From Pseudomonas sp. NFIX28 (GTDB lineage Bacteria; Pseudomonadota; Gammaproteobacteria; Pseudomonadales; Pseudomonadaceae): a stretch of 64,000 nt of DNA. The notes beneath the pieces are model-generated. The model was not told the DNA's origin, did no database searches, and was given only the letters and a program-made list of their open reading frames with translations. The position numbers and the translations under genes were made by a program. Positions 18,963 to 27,873 of the stretch are shown piece after piece; the first letter of the stretch is position 1; each line of letters begins with the position of its first letter. The stretch lies in the NCBI RefSeq assembly GCF_900107395.1, contig NZ_FNPW01000007.1, forward strand, positions 62,001 through 126,000, read 5' to 3'.

Positions 18963-20654
18963 ATGCAGGATGCAACCCTCCCCCGCCCGGCGCTGCTGGG
19001 CATTGACCTTGGCACCACCAACAGCCTGATCGCCGTCTGGCAGGACGGCCACGCCCAATTGATCCCCAACGCCCTTGGCGACGTCCTTACCCCATCGGTG
19101 GTCAGCCTCGATGAAGACGACAGCATCCTGGTGGGCAAGGCCGCGCGAGCCCGCCTGACGACCCACCCGGAACGCACGGCCGCGGCCTTCAAGCGCTTCA
19201 TGGGCAGCGACAAGCGCCTCGAACTGGGGAGCCGCTTGTTCAGCCCGGAAGAACTTTCGGCGCTGGTGATCGCCTCGCTCAAGCAGGATGCCGAAGCCTT
19301 TCTCGGCCATCCGGTGCAGGAAGCGGTGATTTCGGTACCGGCCTATTTCAGCGACGAACAACGCAAGCGCACGCTGTTCGCTGCCGAACTGGCAGGCCTG
19401 ACGGTGTCGCGGCTGATCAACGAGCCAACCGCCGCGGCCATGGCCTACGGGCTGCACGAACAAAAGTTCGAACGCACGCTGATCTTCGACCTGGGCGGCG
19501 GCACTTTCGACGTCACGGTGCTGGAATACGCGCTGCCGCTGATTGAAGTGCACGCCTCCACGGGCGACAACTTCCTGGGCGGCGAAGACTTCACCGACGC
19601 CCTGTTGCAGGCCTGCCTCAAGGACTGGCAACTGACCTCGGCGCAAATCGACGCCCAGGGCATGGCCAGCCTGGGCGATGCCCTGGAACAGCTCAAGTGC
19701 AAGCTCGCCGAAGGCCCGCAGACGCTGAGCTGGCGCCAGGGCGAGCAGCCCTATGAATGGACGCTGGACGAAGCCTTGGCGCTGAAAATCTGGGAGCCGC
19801 TGCTGGCCCGCTTGCGGGCGCCCATCGAACAAGCCCTGCGCGACGCCCGCCTCAAGCCTCGCGACCTCGACAGCCTGGTGCTGGTGGGCGGCGCCACCCG
19901 GATGCCGGCGGTGCAGCAAATGGTCGCCACGCTGTTCGGCCGCCTGCCCTACCGCCACCTCGACCCGGACACCATCGTCGCACTGGGCGCCGCCACCCAG
20001 GCGGCCTGCAAGGCCCGGGACGGGGCCATCGAAGAACTGATCCTGACGGATGTCTGCCCCTACACCCTGGGGATTTCCACCCGCCGCGGCGAACATGTCA
20101 GCGGGGCTTTTTCGCCCATCATCGAACGCAACACGGTGATCCCGACGTCACGGGTGCAGCAGTTCTACACCACACATCCGCATCAGGCGTTTATCCGCAT
20201 CGAGGTGTACCAGGGCGAGCGGCCTTGGGTGAAGGACAATATTTTCATCGACGCCTTCGACGTGCCCCTGACGCCCAGCGAGCAGATCCAGTCCCTGGAC
20301 GTGCGCTTCAGCTATGACATCAATGGCCTGCTGGAAGTCGACGTGACCCTGCTGGCCAGCGGCGAACGCCATAGCCACAGCATCGATCGCAGCCCCACCG
20401 GCCTCGATGCAGCGTCCCGGCAGGCCAGCCATGAGCGGCTGACCGCCCTGAAAATCCATCCTCGCGACGCCCTGCCCAACCGCACCCTGCTGGCACGCCT
20501 GGAACGGGCATGGATGCAAAGCCTGGGCGACGAGCGCGAGCGCATCGCCGACTGGCTGGACACCTTCAGCACCGTGCTCGGCAGCCAGCAGCCGGCAGAG
20601 ATTGCCAGCCACCGGGCCCAGTTGAACAAGGCGCTGGACCAGTTGCGCCTCTAG
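18963..20654 (+). CDS. hscC: Hsp70-family molecular chaperone HscC
   Basis: This 563-aa DnaK paralogue is shorter than DnaK (about 640 aa). The nucleotide-binding domain (about 1-370) has GIDLGTTNSLIAVW (from residue 13), the EPTAAAMAYGL segment, the phosphate loop DLGGGTFDVTVLEY and the adenosine motif LVGGATRMPAVQQM. The substrate domain begins near VCPYTLGISTRRG, with a reduced C-terminal lid. I chose the ATG at 18963 (MQDATLPRPALLGIDLG); the open frame further upstream overlaps the EAL gene and is spurious. It converges on a J-like gene, the two TAG stops sharing one CTAG (20651-20654). E. coli hscC also lies with J-like and DUF1266 genes, which supports the assignment. Confidence 0.92.
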   Translation: MQDATLPRPALLGIDLGTTNSLIAVWQDGHAQLIPNALGDVLTPSVVSLDEDDSILVGKAARARLTTHPERTAAAFKRFMGSDKRLELGSRLFSPEELSALVIASLKQDAEAFLGHPVQEAVISVPAYFSDEQRKRTLFAAELAGLTVSRLINEPTAAAMAYGLHEQKFERTLIFDLGGGTFDVTVLEYALPLIEVHASTGDNFLGGEDFTDALLQACLKDWQLTSAQIDAQGMASLGDALEQLKCKLAEGPQTLSWRQGEQPYEWTLDEALALKIWEPLLARLRAPIEQALRDARLKPRDLDSLVLVGGATRMPAVQQMVATLFGRLPYRHLDPDTIVALGAATQAACKARDGAIEELILTDVCPYTLGISTRRGEHVSGAFSPIIERNTVIPTSRVQQFYTTHPHQAFIRIEVYQGERPWVKDNIFIDAFDVPLTPSEQIQSLDVRFSYDINGLLEVDVTLLASGERHSHSIDRSPTGLDAASRQASHERLTALKIHPRDALPNRTLLARLERAWMQSLGDERERIADWLDTFSTVLGSQQPAEIASHRAQLNKALDQLRL

Positions 20655-23335
20655 CCGTCGAGCCGCCGCAAGGTGGCCTGCAAACCGCCGGCGAGCGCAT
20701 TTTCACCCGCGCCGTCCGGCGGCACGCCATAGCGATTGGGCAGCTTGTCGCCAGGAAAGGCGAACAGGATCAGCGACAGAAACGGCAAGAACACCGACAG
20801 ACAGCCCAGCACCAACAAGGTCGGGATGCCACGCCCCAGGTCATGCAGACGGCGAAGAATGGCCCCGAGCAAAAACACCGTGCCCAGCAATGACACGGCG
20901 ATTGCGGACAGCGACGTGCCGCTGATTAGCGCGGCCAGCGGGGTGGCCAGCACAGCCCCCAGCACTTGCCAGAAGAACGCCCCGCGCCCCAACCGCGTGT
21001 CCAGGCGCCAGAACGCCGTGGCGGGTGTCGGACGGCTATCGCCCTTGGCCAGCAGCAGGCGCTCGCTCCAGGACAGCAGCGCACTGAAGGCAAACCTCAG
21101 GCCCAAGCCGTTTTCAGGGTTGTCCTTGGCCCGTTGCATGCGCAGCAGCATTTTCTGCCGCGGCACACCGGCACTGCCGTAACGCACCAGCCCCTTGAGC
21201 GCATCGAGGGCCAGGTAAAAGGCCGCACTGTCGATTCCTTCGTCTTCCACCAGGGCCTGCTGCGGCGGCCGTGGCGGCTCGCCCTTGATCAAGCCGTGGC
21301 GGAAACCGTCGAACCAGTCCTGGGGGTTGCTGATCTCGGTAATCTTGTCGAGCAGATACCGACGCTGCTGCGCATCGAGCAGCGGGTCGTGATACAGCAC
21401 GCCACTCAAGAGCATGCGCCCGAGCAAATCGTCGGCGAAGGCGTGCAAGTCGCTGCTCATGCATTCGAACAAGTGCTCATTGCTCAACAAATGCGCACTG
21501 CCAAGCGCTTGCTGGATGCCAAGCAATTGCCGGTCGAGCAAGGCATGCACCGGGTCCGCTAATTGCAGCCCGCCGAACAGGCCGACAAGTTCGCCCTGCT
21601 CGCGCTCCAACTGGCCAAGCTGCGGCTGTAACCGGCTCAGCGGATGGTCCGGGTTGAGCGCCAGGCGCTGCAGACACTGCGCGTCGAGCAAGGACCACCA
21701 GCGTTCCGGCTGCTCCAGCAAGGCCAGCAGGAATAGCGTCTGGGCATGCCACTGCCACACCGCCTCTCCCGCCCCCACGGGCGGCAATACCACGCCGCGC
21801 TGGCTGAGTTGAAACAGTATGTTCAGTTCCGACACATCGCTCTCGGCGTCGGTATCGCTCAATTGGAACGACTCGGCGATGCGCTCCAGGCCGGCGTGGC
21901 TGTAAGGACGCAACCGGCGCAGCCACACGCGGCAAATCGTGTGCGGCTCCCCGCTTGTCAGCGCGCTGGCCAGCGGCACCGAAGCGGCCCCCTCGGCGAT
22001 CAAGGCGTTCATCGCCAAGGGAATCGGCGCCCGGGCCAACCAGCGCAGGTGCTGCCTGGCCTGGTCCTTGAACCCGCTCATCACCAGGCCTTCAAGGGCA
22101 TCCAGCGGCTGCGGCTCGTCCAGCACCTGCTGCAACAATTCTGCCGCGCCACGGTGCAAGGCCCAGGCATGGCGGTACAGGCGCAGCAACCGGCTGTCGC
22201 TGTGCTGGCCAAGCAGCTGTGCCAGCAAGGGCAACTCATCGCCGCTCATCCGCCATTCGATAAAGGCCTGCGCCAGCCCCTGGCGTTCGAACTGGCCAAT
22301 GCCAACCCAGCGGATCAGCGTCTCGGGGCGTTGTGAAGGGCTGCCGTACTCCTGGCTGACATGGGCGAGATCGGCGGACCAGGCGCTGAAATCCTGCAGG
22401 CGATCAAACGCCTGGATCAGCAGCGGCAAAAAGTCCGGCTGACGCTTGGCGCACAACGCCAGCAATTGGCTTTCGGCCTTGGGGTGGCGATGCTCCTGCC
22501 AAAGCCTGACCCAGCAAGGCATGGCCTGGTCGTCGAGCCCCAGCAGGCTGTTCTGGCACGCCAGCAAGTAAAGCCAGTCCACATCGTCCGGCGCTTGGCG
22601 CTGCTGCTCGATGCACAACTGCAGCAACGCCTCCGCACCGATGCCCACCTGGGTGAACTGCACCAGCAGGCGCTTGATGAAGGCCGCATCGTTCGGCAGC
22701 GGCAGGCAAGTGTGCTGGCTGACGAAGCTTTCGTATTCGTGAAGCGGCCGCTGCTCGAAGATGAAGTCAAGGCTGCGCGCATACCACAGGGTTTCCGTCT
22801 GCGCCGGCTCTGACCAGCCAGCCATCAGCGTCGTGTCAAAAGGGTCCGGGGCCTTGATCCGTTCCAGATAAGCCTCTACGTGGCGCGCCTGGTCGAAATC
22901 CAGCTCCAGCAATTGATCCTCCCAGGCCATGCGCAGGGCCAGCAGGCTCGCGCAACGGTAGGAAAGCGGCCCGGCATTGGCCATCCGCCAGAACAATTCC
23001 CAGCGCAGGTCGTCAAGCACGCCGAGCGGCAGTTGATCCAGGCTCTTGATAAAGGCCTGCCAGGCATTCGGGTTGAAGCGGCGTGCCGGATCGCTCAGCA
23101 GCGCAGCAAAATCGAGGACCGCCTGCGCGGGCTCCGGCTCGCTTGCTTCCGGCTCTTCCAGTTCCTGCTCGTTGTCGCGCACCAGCCGCAGCGCGGCTTC
23201 GTACGCCTGGCGCAGTGCCTGGAAGCCTTCGGGATCAGTCTCCGGGTGATGCTCCGGCAAGCGGGCGCGATAGGCATTGCGAATCAGCGCTTCATCGGTG
23301 GTGGGGTCGATCCCCAACTGTATCCAGCAACTCAT
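20651..23335 (-). CDS. J-like domain/DUF805 membrane protein, probable HscC co-chaperone
   Basis: The 894-aa protein opens with a short J-like domain (residues 1-50, WIQLGIDPTTDEALIRNAYR, then HHPETDPEGFQALRQAYEAA). The invariant HPD of DnaJ proteins reads HPE here (H30-P31-E32). A long Leu/Gln/Trp-rich helical, probably repeat-like, region follows (about 60-770). The C-terminus (about 777-875) is a DUF805-type membrane domain with four hydrophobic helices and LRRLHDLGRGIP. The architecture suggests a membrane-tethered partner of HscC, as proposed for E. coli DjlB/DjlC. It is translationally coupled to the upstream DUF1266 gene (4-bp overlap). Confidence 0.8.
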   Translation of the reverse strand: MSCWIQLGIDPTTDEALIRNAYRARLPEHHPETDPEGFQALRQAYEAALRLVRDNEQELEEPEASEPEPAQAVLDFAALLSDPARRFNPNAWQAFIKSLDQLPLGVLDDLRWELFWRMANAGPLSYRCASLLALRMAWEDQLLELDFDQARHVEAYLERIKAPDPFDTTLMAGWSEPAQTETLWYARSLDFIFEQRPLHEYESFVSQHTCLPLPNDAAFIKRLLVQFTQVGIGAEALLQLCIEQQRQAPDDVDWLYLLACQNSLLGLDDQAMPCWVRLWQEHRHPKAESQLLALCAKRQPDFLPLLIQAFDRLQDFSAWSADLAHVSQEYGSPSQRPETLIRWVGIGQFERQGLAQAFIEWRMSGDELPLLAQLLGQHSDSRLLRLYRHAWALHRGAAELLQQVLDEPQPLDALEGLVMSGFKDQARQHLRWLARAPIPLAMNALIAEGAASVPLASALTSGEPHTICRVWLRRLRPYSHAGLERIAESFQLSDTDAESDVSELNILFQLSQRGVVLPPVGAGEAVWQWHAQTLFLLALLEQPERWWSLLDAQCLQRLALNPDHPLSRLQPQLGQLEREQGELVGLFGGLQLADPVHALLDRQLLGIQQALGSAHLLSNEHLFECMSSDLHAFADDLLGRMLLSGVLYHDPLLDAQQRRYLLDKITEISNPQDWFDGFRHGLIKGEPPRPPQQALVEDEGIDSAAFYLALDALKGLVRYGSAGVPRQKMLLRMQRAKDNPENGLGLRFAFSALLSWSERLLLAKGDSRPTPATAFWRLDTRLGRGAFFWQVLGAVLATPLAALISGTSLSAIAVSLLGTVFLLGAILRRLHDLGRGIPTLLVLGCLSVFLPFLSLILFAFPGDKLPNRYGVPPDGAGENALAGGLQATLRRLDG

Positions 23336-24030
23336 GACCAGGCGAACTCCTCAAGCGACGCCGGACGCTGCGGCATATCCAGTTCCAGACGCCAAGGCAG
23401 GTCCGCCAGGCACTCCGGCATGTTTTGAGCAAGGCCCCGGGCGATTCTCTGGCTGAGGGGGTTTTCCCCTTGCCGATCCAGCTCGTACGCCAGCTCTTCA
23501 TCGCTGTTGCCCAGGCAGGCCCAAAACGCGCGCCCTACCAGGAACCCATTGAAATAGGCGAGCCAGCTGCCGTAGTGGTATTGCGCCCTGACCGCCAACC
23601 GGCTGTGCAACCAAAGACTTTCGCTCAGATCGATCCACCGGTTGCGCACGCCGCAACGCAAGAGAAACCCCATGCGCCCGTAATCCCAGGAAAGAATCCC
23701 GCCCGGGCCGCAAGCGCCAAAGGTCCGGCTGGCGAGCTCATGCAGGATGCGCTCGCGAGGTTCGAGGGTGTCGAGCAAGGCCTGCCATTCGCTTGGCAGG
23801 CAACGCTGCCAGGCGCGATAGGCATCGTCGAGATGGCGGGCATGACCGTTGTCAGTCATTTTCTCCAGCATGCCCAGCAACTGCCGCCGGTCATTGATGC
23901 CCCACCCATTTTGTATGTCGATGGGTTCCGGGCTGGAGTAGAACGCGGGGTTGTCGTATTCGGCGCGAGGGTTGAGCGCAACCATCGGCGCAGAAAGACC
24001 CCACAGCCAGCGCTGTTGTATCTCGTCCAT
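23332..24030 (-). CDS. DUF1266 domain-containing protein (YbeU/YbeR-like)
   Basis: The 232-aa protein has no signal peptide or membrane segment. Conserved-looking segments are GWGINDRRQLLGMLEKMTDN, AWDYGR-like LSWDYGRMGFLLRCG and YGSWLAYFNGFLVGRAFWA, which match the DUF1266 family. In E. coli DUF1266 proteins YbeU and YbeR are encoded with djlB, djlC and hscC. I chose the ATG at 24030 (MDEIQQRWLWGLSAP); an upstream ATG at 24153 would extend into the terminator region. It overlaps the J-like gene by 4 bp. The molecular role is unknown; co-occurrence suggests a client or adaptor of the HscC system. Confidence 0.82.
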   Translation of the reverse strand: MDEIQQRWLWGLSAPMVALNPRAEYDNPAFYSSPEPIDIQNGWGINDRRQLLGMLEKMTDNGHARHLDDAYRAWQRCLPSEWQALLDTLEPRERILHELASRTFGACGPGGILSWDYGRMGFLLRCGVRNRWIDLSESLWLHSRLAVRAQYHYGSWLAYFNGFLVGRAFWACLGNSDEELAYELDRQGENPLSQRIARGLAQNMPECLADLPWRLELDMPQRPASLEEFAWS

Positions 24031-24140
24031 GAAAAAGGCTCCAGGCCGACCGGTAAGGAAGGGGTCGGCAAAACTGCGGCGGATTGTAGAGAAACCATCG
24101 CAGGCAGCAAAGGTGAACGATGATTCTGCCGGGCATAAAA

Positions 24141-24167
24141 AAGGCCCCGACAAGTCGGGGCCTTCAT
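24141..24167 (-). terminator. Terminator downstream of ibpA
   Basis: AAGGCCCCGAC and GTCGGGGCCTT arms surround a 2-nt loop centre and are followed on the minus strand by a T-run, between ibpA and the DUF1266 operon. Confidence 0.85.
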
Positions 24168-24213
24168 TTGGTGGCTCAGCGCTCGATCAAGCGCCTGCGT
24201 TGCTGCGCATGGA

Positions 24214-24660
24214 TCAATGCTGCAGAGCCGCTTGCTGCGTCCCGTTGATTGGGATGCGCTTGGCTTTCGCTTCTTCCGGGATCACTCGCAACAGGTCGAT
24301 GTTCAACAGACCGTTGCTCAGGCCGGCGGCCTTGATCTCGATGTGGTCGGCCAGACGGAAGGACAGCTTGAATGCACGCTGGGCAATGCCCTGATGCAGG
24401 AAGGTGACGTTTTCGTTCGTGTCACGCTTGCCACCACTGATGGTCAGCACGCCCTTCTCGACTTGCAGCTCCAGGTCTTCTTCCTGGAAACCGGCGGCGG
24501 CCACGACGATGCGGTATTCGTCATCACCGTGTTTTTCGATGTTGTAGGGCGGATAGGTGCTGCCTGGCTCATTGCGCAGGGCGGTTTCGAACAGGTCGTT
24601 GAAACGGTCGAAACCCACCGAGGAACGGAACAGTGGCGCTAGGGAAAATGCAGTACTCAT
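24214..24660 (-). CDS. ibpA: Small heat-shock protein (Hsp20/IbpA)
   Basis: The 148-aa alpha-crystallin-domain holdase starts MSTAFSLAPLFRSSVGFDRF and contains YNIEKHGDDEYRIVVAAAGF, the sHSP segment FLHQGIAQRAFKLSFRLADH and the GLLNIDLLRVIPEEAKAKRI end with the IxI-type motif region. It binds unfolding proteins during heat stress and passes them to DnaK/ClpB. It is monocistronic, with its own terminator, a sigma-32-like promoter and a ROSE-like thermometer in the 5' UTR. Confidence 0.95.
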   Translation of the reverse strand: MSTAFSLAPLFRSSVGFDRFNDLFETALRNEPGSTYPPYNIEKHGDDEYRIVVAAAGFQEEDLELQVEKGVLTISGGKRDTNENVTFLHQGIAQRAFKLSFRLADHIEIKAAGLSNGLLNIDLLRVIPEEAKAKRIPINGTQQAALQH

Positions 24661-24690
24661 GATTCAAATCTCCTGAAAATAATCAGCAAG
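24661..24690 (-). promoter_or_regulatory. ROSE-like RNA thermometer 3' hairpin in the ibpA 5' UTR
   Basis: On the minus strand TTGCTGA (24689-24683) can pair with TCAGGAGA (24676-24669), which includes the Shine-Dalgarno AGGAG, across a 6-nt loop; the ibpA ATG follows 8 nt later. The U(U/C)GCU segment opposite the SD with a bulged G is the defining feature of ROSE thermometers, which melt at heat-shock temperature. Pairing is read by eye. Confidence 0.75.
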
Positions 24691-24733
24691 TTTTTTTGTC
24701 TCCGCGACCCGAATTCGGCATCGCGTAACCCTT

Positions 24734-24761
24734 ACATAGGGACCGCCAATTGCATTTCAAG
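24734..24761 (-). promoter_or_regulatory. Sigma-32 type heat-shock promoter of ibpA
   Basis: On the minus strand CTTGAAA (24761-24755) matches the sigma-32 -35 element. After a 14-bp spacer, CCTATGT (24740-24734), preceded by C, resembles the -10 consensus CCCATNT. It lies about 75-100 bp upstream of the ibpA ATG. Confidence 0.75.
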
Positions 24762-24780
24762 AGATTTTTTGCAGATTTTT

Positions 24781-25740
24781 TTAGGCCGCTTCGGCCACCG
24801 GCAGGCCCAGCAAACGCGAGACTTGATCCGGCTCGGTTTCGCGGCGCAGAACGCTGAACAACGCCGCCGCCTCGGGATAATTGCGGGTCAGCATCGCCAG
24901 CCATTGCTTCAGGCGGCCCGGCGATTGGCGCGCGGTCATCTGCGCCTTGGCTTGCAGCCAAAAGTCCTGGATCAGCGGCATCAGCTCGACCCAGGTCATC
25001 TCGACCACCTCCTCCCCGGCGCGCGCGGCGGCGATTTGCCGGGCCAGGTCCGGACGCGACACCAGGCCGCGACCAAGCATGATGTCGTCCACACCGCTGA
25101 TTTCGCGGCAACGGCGCCAATCTTCGACGCTCCAGATGTCGCCGTTGGCAAACACCGGCACCTTGACCACGTCCTGCACCCGGGGAATCCACTCCCAGTG
25201 CGCCGGCGGCTTGTAGCCGTCGACCTTGGTCCGCGCATGCACCACGATATGTTCCGCGCCGCCTTCGGCCAACGCCGTGGCGCACACCAGCGAGCCGTCC
25301 GGGCTGTCGAAACCGAGACGCATCTTGGCGGTCACCGGAATATGCGCAGGCACGGCGCGCCGCACATGCTCGACGATCTGGTTGAGCAGCTCGGGCTCCT
25401 TGAGCAGCACCGCCCCACCGCGGGACTTGTTGACGGTCTTGGCCGGGCAACCGAAGTTCAGGTCGATGACTTCGGAGCCGAGCTCACAGGCCAGCGCGGC
25501 GTTTTCCGCCAGGCATACCGGGTCGGAACCCAGCAGTTGCACCCGCAGCGGCACGCCGGACGCAGTCCGGGCGCCGTTCAGCAACTCAGGGCCGAACTTG
25601 TGGAAATAGGCCGGCGTGAGCAACTGGTCGTTGACCCGGATGAACTCGGTCACGCACCAGTCAATACCGCCGACACGGGTCAGCACGTCCCGCAGGATGT
25701 CGTCGACCAACCCCTCCATGGGCGCCAAAGCAATTTGCAT
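24781..25740 (-). CDS. dusC: tRNA-dihydrouridine(16) synthase DusC
   Basis: DusC is a flavoprotein reducing U16 of tRNA. The 319-aa protein starts [20 protein letters not shown] and has the catalytic Cys in [23 protein letters not shown]-phosphate binding segments ([22 protein letters not shown]) are visible. The N-terminus and CPAKTVN variant fit DusC rather than DusA or DusB. A second Dus (DusA) is at 49445. It lies upstream of ibpA but the ibpA promoter lies just before its stop. Confidence 0.9.
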   Translation of the reverse strand: MQIALAPMEGLVDDILRDVLTRVGGIDWCVTEFIRVNDQLLTPAYFHKFGPELLNGARTASGVPLRVQLLGSDPVCLAENAALACELGSEVIDLNFGCPAKTVNKSRGGAVLLKEPELLNQIVEHVRRAVPAHIPVTAKMRLGFDSPDGSLVCATALAEGGAEHIVVHARTKVDGYKPPAHWEWIPRVQDVVKVPVFANGDIWSVEDWRRCREISGVDDIMLGRGLVSRPDLARQIAAARAGEEVVEMTWVELMPLIQDFWLQAKAQMTARQSPGRLKQWLAMLTRNYPEAAALFSVLRRETEPDQVSRLLGLPVAEAA

Positions 25741-25824
25741 GAATCACACTCAACGTAAAACGCGATAAAAAACGTGCGGCAGTTTACTGGGTTTCGGCGG
25801 AAAACAGGGGAACGGTTGCCGAGC

Positions 25825-25848
25825 GGCTCGCTCCTGCAGGAGCGAGCC
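25825..25848. repeat. Perfect 24-bp palindrome (REP-like)
   Basis: GGCTCGCTCCTG followed by its exact reverse complement CAGGAGCGAGCC lies in the thioesterase-dusC gap. The sequence resembles the GCTCGCTCCTGCAGG-type REP elements of P. fluorescens genomes. Confidence 0.75.
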
Positions 25849-25861
25849 CGTCCCGACCGGC

Positions 25862-26299
25862 TTAGGTTGCGCCTTGCAGCGCCGGCCCATAACCCTCGAG
25901 AAACTCCGCCGGCATGCGCTTGGGCTTGCCGCTGGACAACTCGATGCAAACAAACGTGGTCTGGGCCCGCAGCAAGGTGGTGCCATCGCTCGGACGCACC
26001 AGCTGGAAACGCCGTGACATTTTCAGGCGCTGGTCCCAATCGACGATCCAGGTCGCCAGTTGCAGCTCGTCGCCTTCATAGGCGGCCGCCAGGTAGTCGA
26101 TCTCGTGGCGCACCACCGCCATGGCCCGATCCAGGCGGCGGTACTCGCTCAGGTCCAGGCCCAGGCGCTGGGAATGACGCCAGGCGCAACGCTCGAGCCA
26201 GCTGACATACACCGCATTGTTGGCATGCCCCAAGCCGTCGATGTCTTCGGCCCCCACCTGCAGATCGATGATAAATGGCGTTGCCAGATCCCAGCCCAT
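25862..26299 (-). CDS. Hotdog-fold acyl-CoA thioesterase (4HBT family)
   Basis: This 145-aa protein is a single hotdog domain of the 4-hydroxybenzoyl-CoA thioesterase/YbgC-FadM type. The N-terminal motif DIDGLGHANNAVYVSWLE (Asp21, His25, Asn region) supplies the usual catalytic Asp and active-site turn. Later segments VRHEIDYLAAAYEGDELQLA and FVCIELSSGKPKRMP fit the fold. It hydrolyses an acyl-CoA; chain length cannot be inferred. It follows the alpha/beta hydrolase on the same strand with a 48-bp gap, so the two may be co-transcribed. Confidence 0.85.
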   Translation of the reverse strand: MGWDLATPFIIDLQVGAEDIDGLGHANNAVYVSWLERCAWRHSQRLGLDLSEYRRLDRAMAVVRHEIDYLAAAYEGDELQLATWIVDWDQRLKMSRRFQLVRPSDGTTLLRAQTTFVCIELSSGKPKRMPAEFLEGYGPALQGAT

Positions 26300-26347
26300 G
26301 CCCCACTCCCGGTCAGATTATTCGACCGGGGCAGTGTAGCGGATTGC

Positions 26348-27181
26348 TCAGGCGGATTGGCGCGCTTGCAGGCTGCGACCGGCCAGCAGCGTCAGCACCC
26401 CCTCGATCAGCCGCGGGTCGGCCAATACTCGCTGATGCCCGCCTTCCTTCAGGCGCAGCAAACGGCTGTCGAACCAGGCGTCATGGATCAATTCGGACTC
26501 CTTGACCGGCACAAAACAATCGTCTTCGGCATGCACGATCAAGCCGGGCATATCCAGCTGGTAATGCGCGACATCCAGGGCCGCGGCGCGCATGCCGACA
26601 TCCAGCTCCACCTGGCGGATAAAGGCCGAGCGCGCCTTGGGTGGCAGGCGCACGTAACGGGCAAAACCGCGTAGCACGCCGAGGATCCGCGCCGGGGCGG
26701 CGATACTGACCAGGGTCTCGGTTCGCAAGCCCAGCTGCACCGCCAGCATGGCACTGGCGCCTCCCATGGAATGGCCGATGACCGCGCGCAGCGGCGGCAA
26801 CTCCGCAGCAGCCTCAAGCATGGCGCGGGCGAACAGCACCACATTGGCCTCGCGACCGGGCGACCGTCCGTGAGCCGGACCGTCCAGCGCCACGACGCTG
26901 TAGCCGGCATCAACCAACGCATTGATCAGGCTGGCGAACTGCGTCGGGCGCCCTTCCCAGCCATGCATCAACAACACCGCCGGCCCTTGGCCCCAGCGCA
27001 ACGCCGAAAGCCCGAAACGCAGGGTGATACGCTCCGAGCGCGCCAGCAGCGGCAGCTCCCAGTCACGCGGCAGCCGCTCGCGCGGCGTCATGAAAGCCAG
27101 TCGCATCTTGCTGGCGACCAGCTTCGGTGCCACCCAGCCCAATGTGCCATTAACGCCACGAACCCAACTTAACGTGCTCAT
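26348..27181 (-). CDS. Alpha/beta hydrolase
   Basis: This 277-aa serine hydrolase has an oxyanion-hole segment LLMHGWEGRPTQF, the nucleophile elbow VIGHSMGGASAML (Ser138), an acid candidate in VHAEDDCFVPVKE and a His in LKEGGHQRVLADP. No signal peptide is seen, so it is cytoplasmic. The substrate is unknown. It begins 29 bp after the TetR stop on the same strand, so a TetR-hydrolase-thioesterase unit acting on acyl or ester compounds is plausible. Confidence 0.88.
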   Translation of the reverse strand: MSTLSWVRGVNGTLGWVAPKLVASKMRLAFMTPRERLPRDWELPLLARSERITLRFGLSALRWGQGPAVLLMHGWEGRPTQFASLINALVDAGYSVVALDGPAHGRSPGREANVVLFARAMLEAAAELPPLRAVIGHSMGGASAMLAVQLGLRTETLVSIAAPARILGVLRGFARYVRLPPKARSAFIRQVELDVGMRAAALDVAHYQLDMPGLIVHAEDDCFVPVKESELIHDAWFDSRLLRLKEGGHQRVLADPRLIEGVLTLLAGRSLQARQSA

Positions 27182-27210
27182 CGCCTCTCTCCTCAGGCCA
27201 GCGCCTCAGG

Positions 27211-27750
27211 TCATAGCACCGCCGACTTGGCAGCGCGCAGTAAACGGTCCGACAGCTCACCGGCTCCCAGCGCCCGGGCCAGGGACAAGCCACCCACCAT
27301 CAGGGCCAGGTCGGCCAGGGCCTTGTCGGTGTCTTCGGGGGTGCTAGCCAACTGAGCCAGCATCAGCTCGATGTGTTCATTCAGGACTTTGCGGAAATCG
27401 TCCGGCAGGCGGCCCATTTCACCGACCGATGCGGGAATCGGACAGGCCTGCTCGGTGGTATCGCGGTGCTTGCGCGACAGGTAAAAGGCCGCCACCAGCG
27501 CTCGCCGCTCTTCACCCGTCAGCGACGCATCCATATCGGCGATCAGGCTGCGACGCTGGGCCAGCAATTGGCTGAACGCTTCCAGCATCAAGGCGTCCTT
27601 GCTTTCGAAATGCGCATAGAAGCCACCGACCGTCAGGCCCGCGGCCCCCATCACCTCGCCCACGCTCGGCTCGGCCGGGCCACGCTGCACCAGTGCGGAG
27701 CTGGCGGCCTGGAGAATGCGTTCGCGGGTTTGAGCTTTTTTATCGTTCAT
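27211..27750 (-). CDS. TetR/AcrR family transcriptional regulator
   Basis: The 179-aa protein has the TetR HTH at its N-terminus (KKAQTRERILQAASSALVQR; PSVGEVMGAAGLTVGGFYAHFESKDAL, about residues 4-52) and a helical ligand-binding domain. A Cys in TTEQACPIPASVGEM marks the TetR_C group seen in several drug or aldehyde sensors. It is first in the unit with the hydrolase and thioesterase, and the AT-rich palindromic 27751-27800 region upstream could carry its autoregulatory operator. Confidence 0.9.
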   Translation of the reverse strand: MNDKKAQTRERILQAASSALVQRGPAEPSVGEVMGAAGLTVGGFYAHFESKDALMLEAFSQLLAQRRSLIADMDASLTGEERRALVAAFYLSRKHRDTTEQACPIPASVGEMGRLPDDFRKVLNEHIELMLAQLASTPEDTDKALADLALMVGGLSLARALGAGELSDRLLRAAKSAVL

Positions 27751-27873
27751 CGTTGCCTCCGAATATTACGATCAAAATATTATTCTCATAATAAATTTTC
27801 GCAAGTCGTTAGTGTGACCGCCGGTCAGAAGAACAGAAGGGAGAGAAAAGAGAGAATTGGCCAAACGCCAGAC

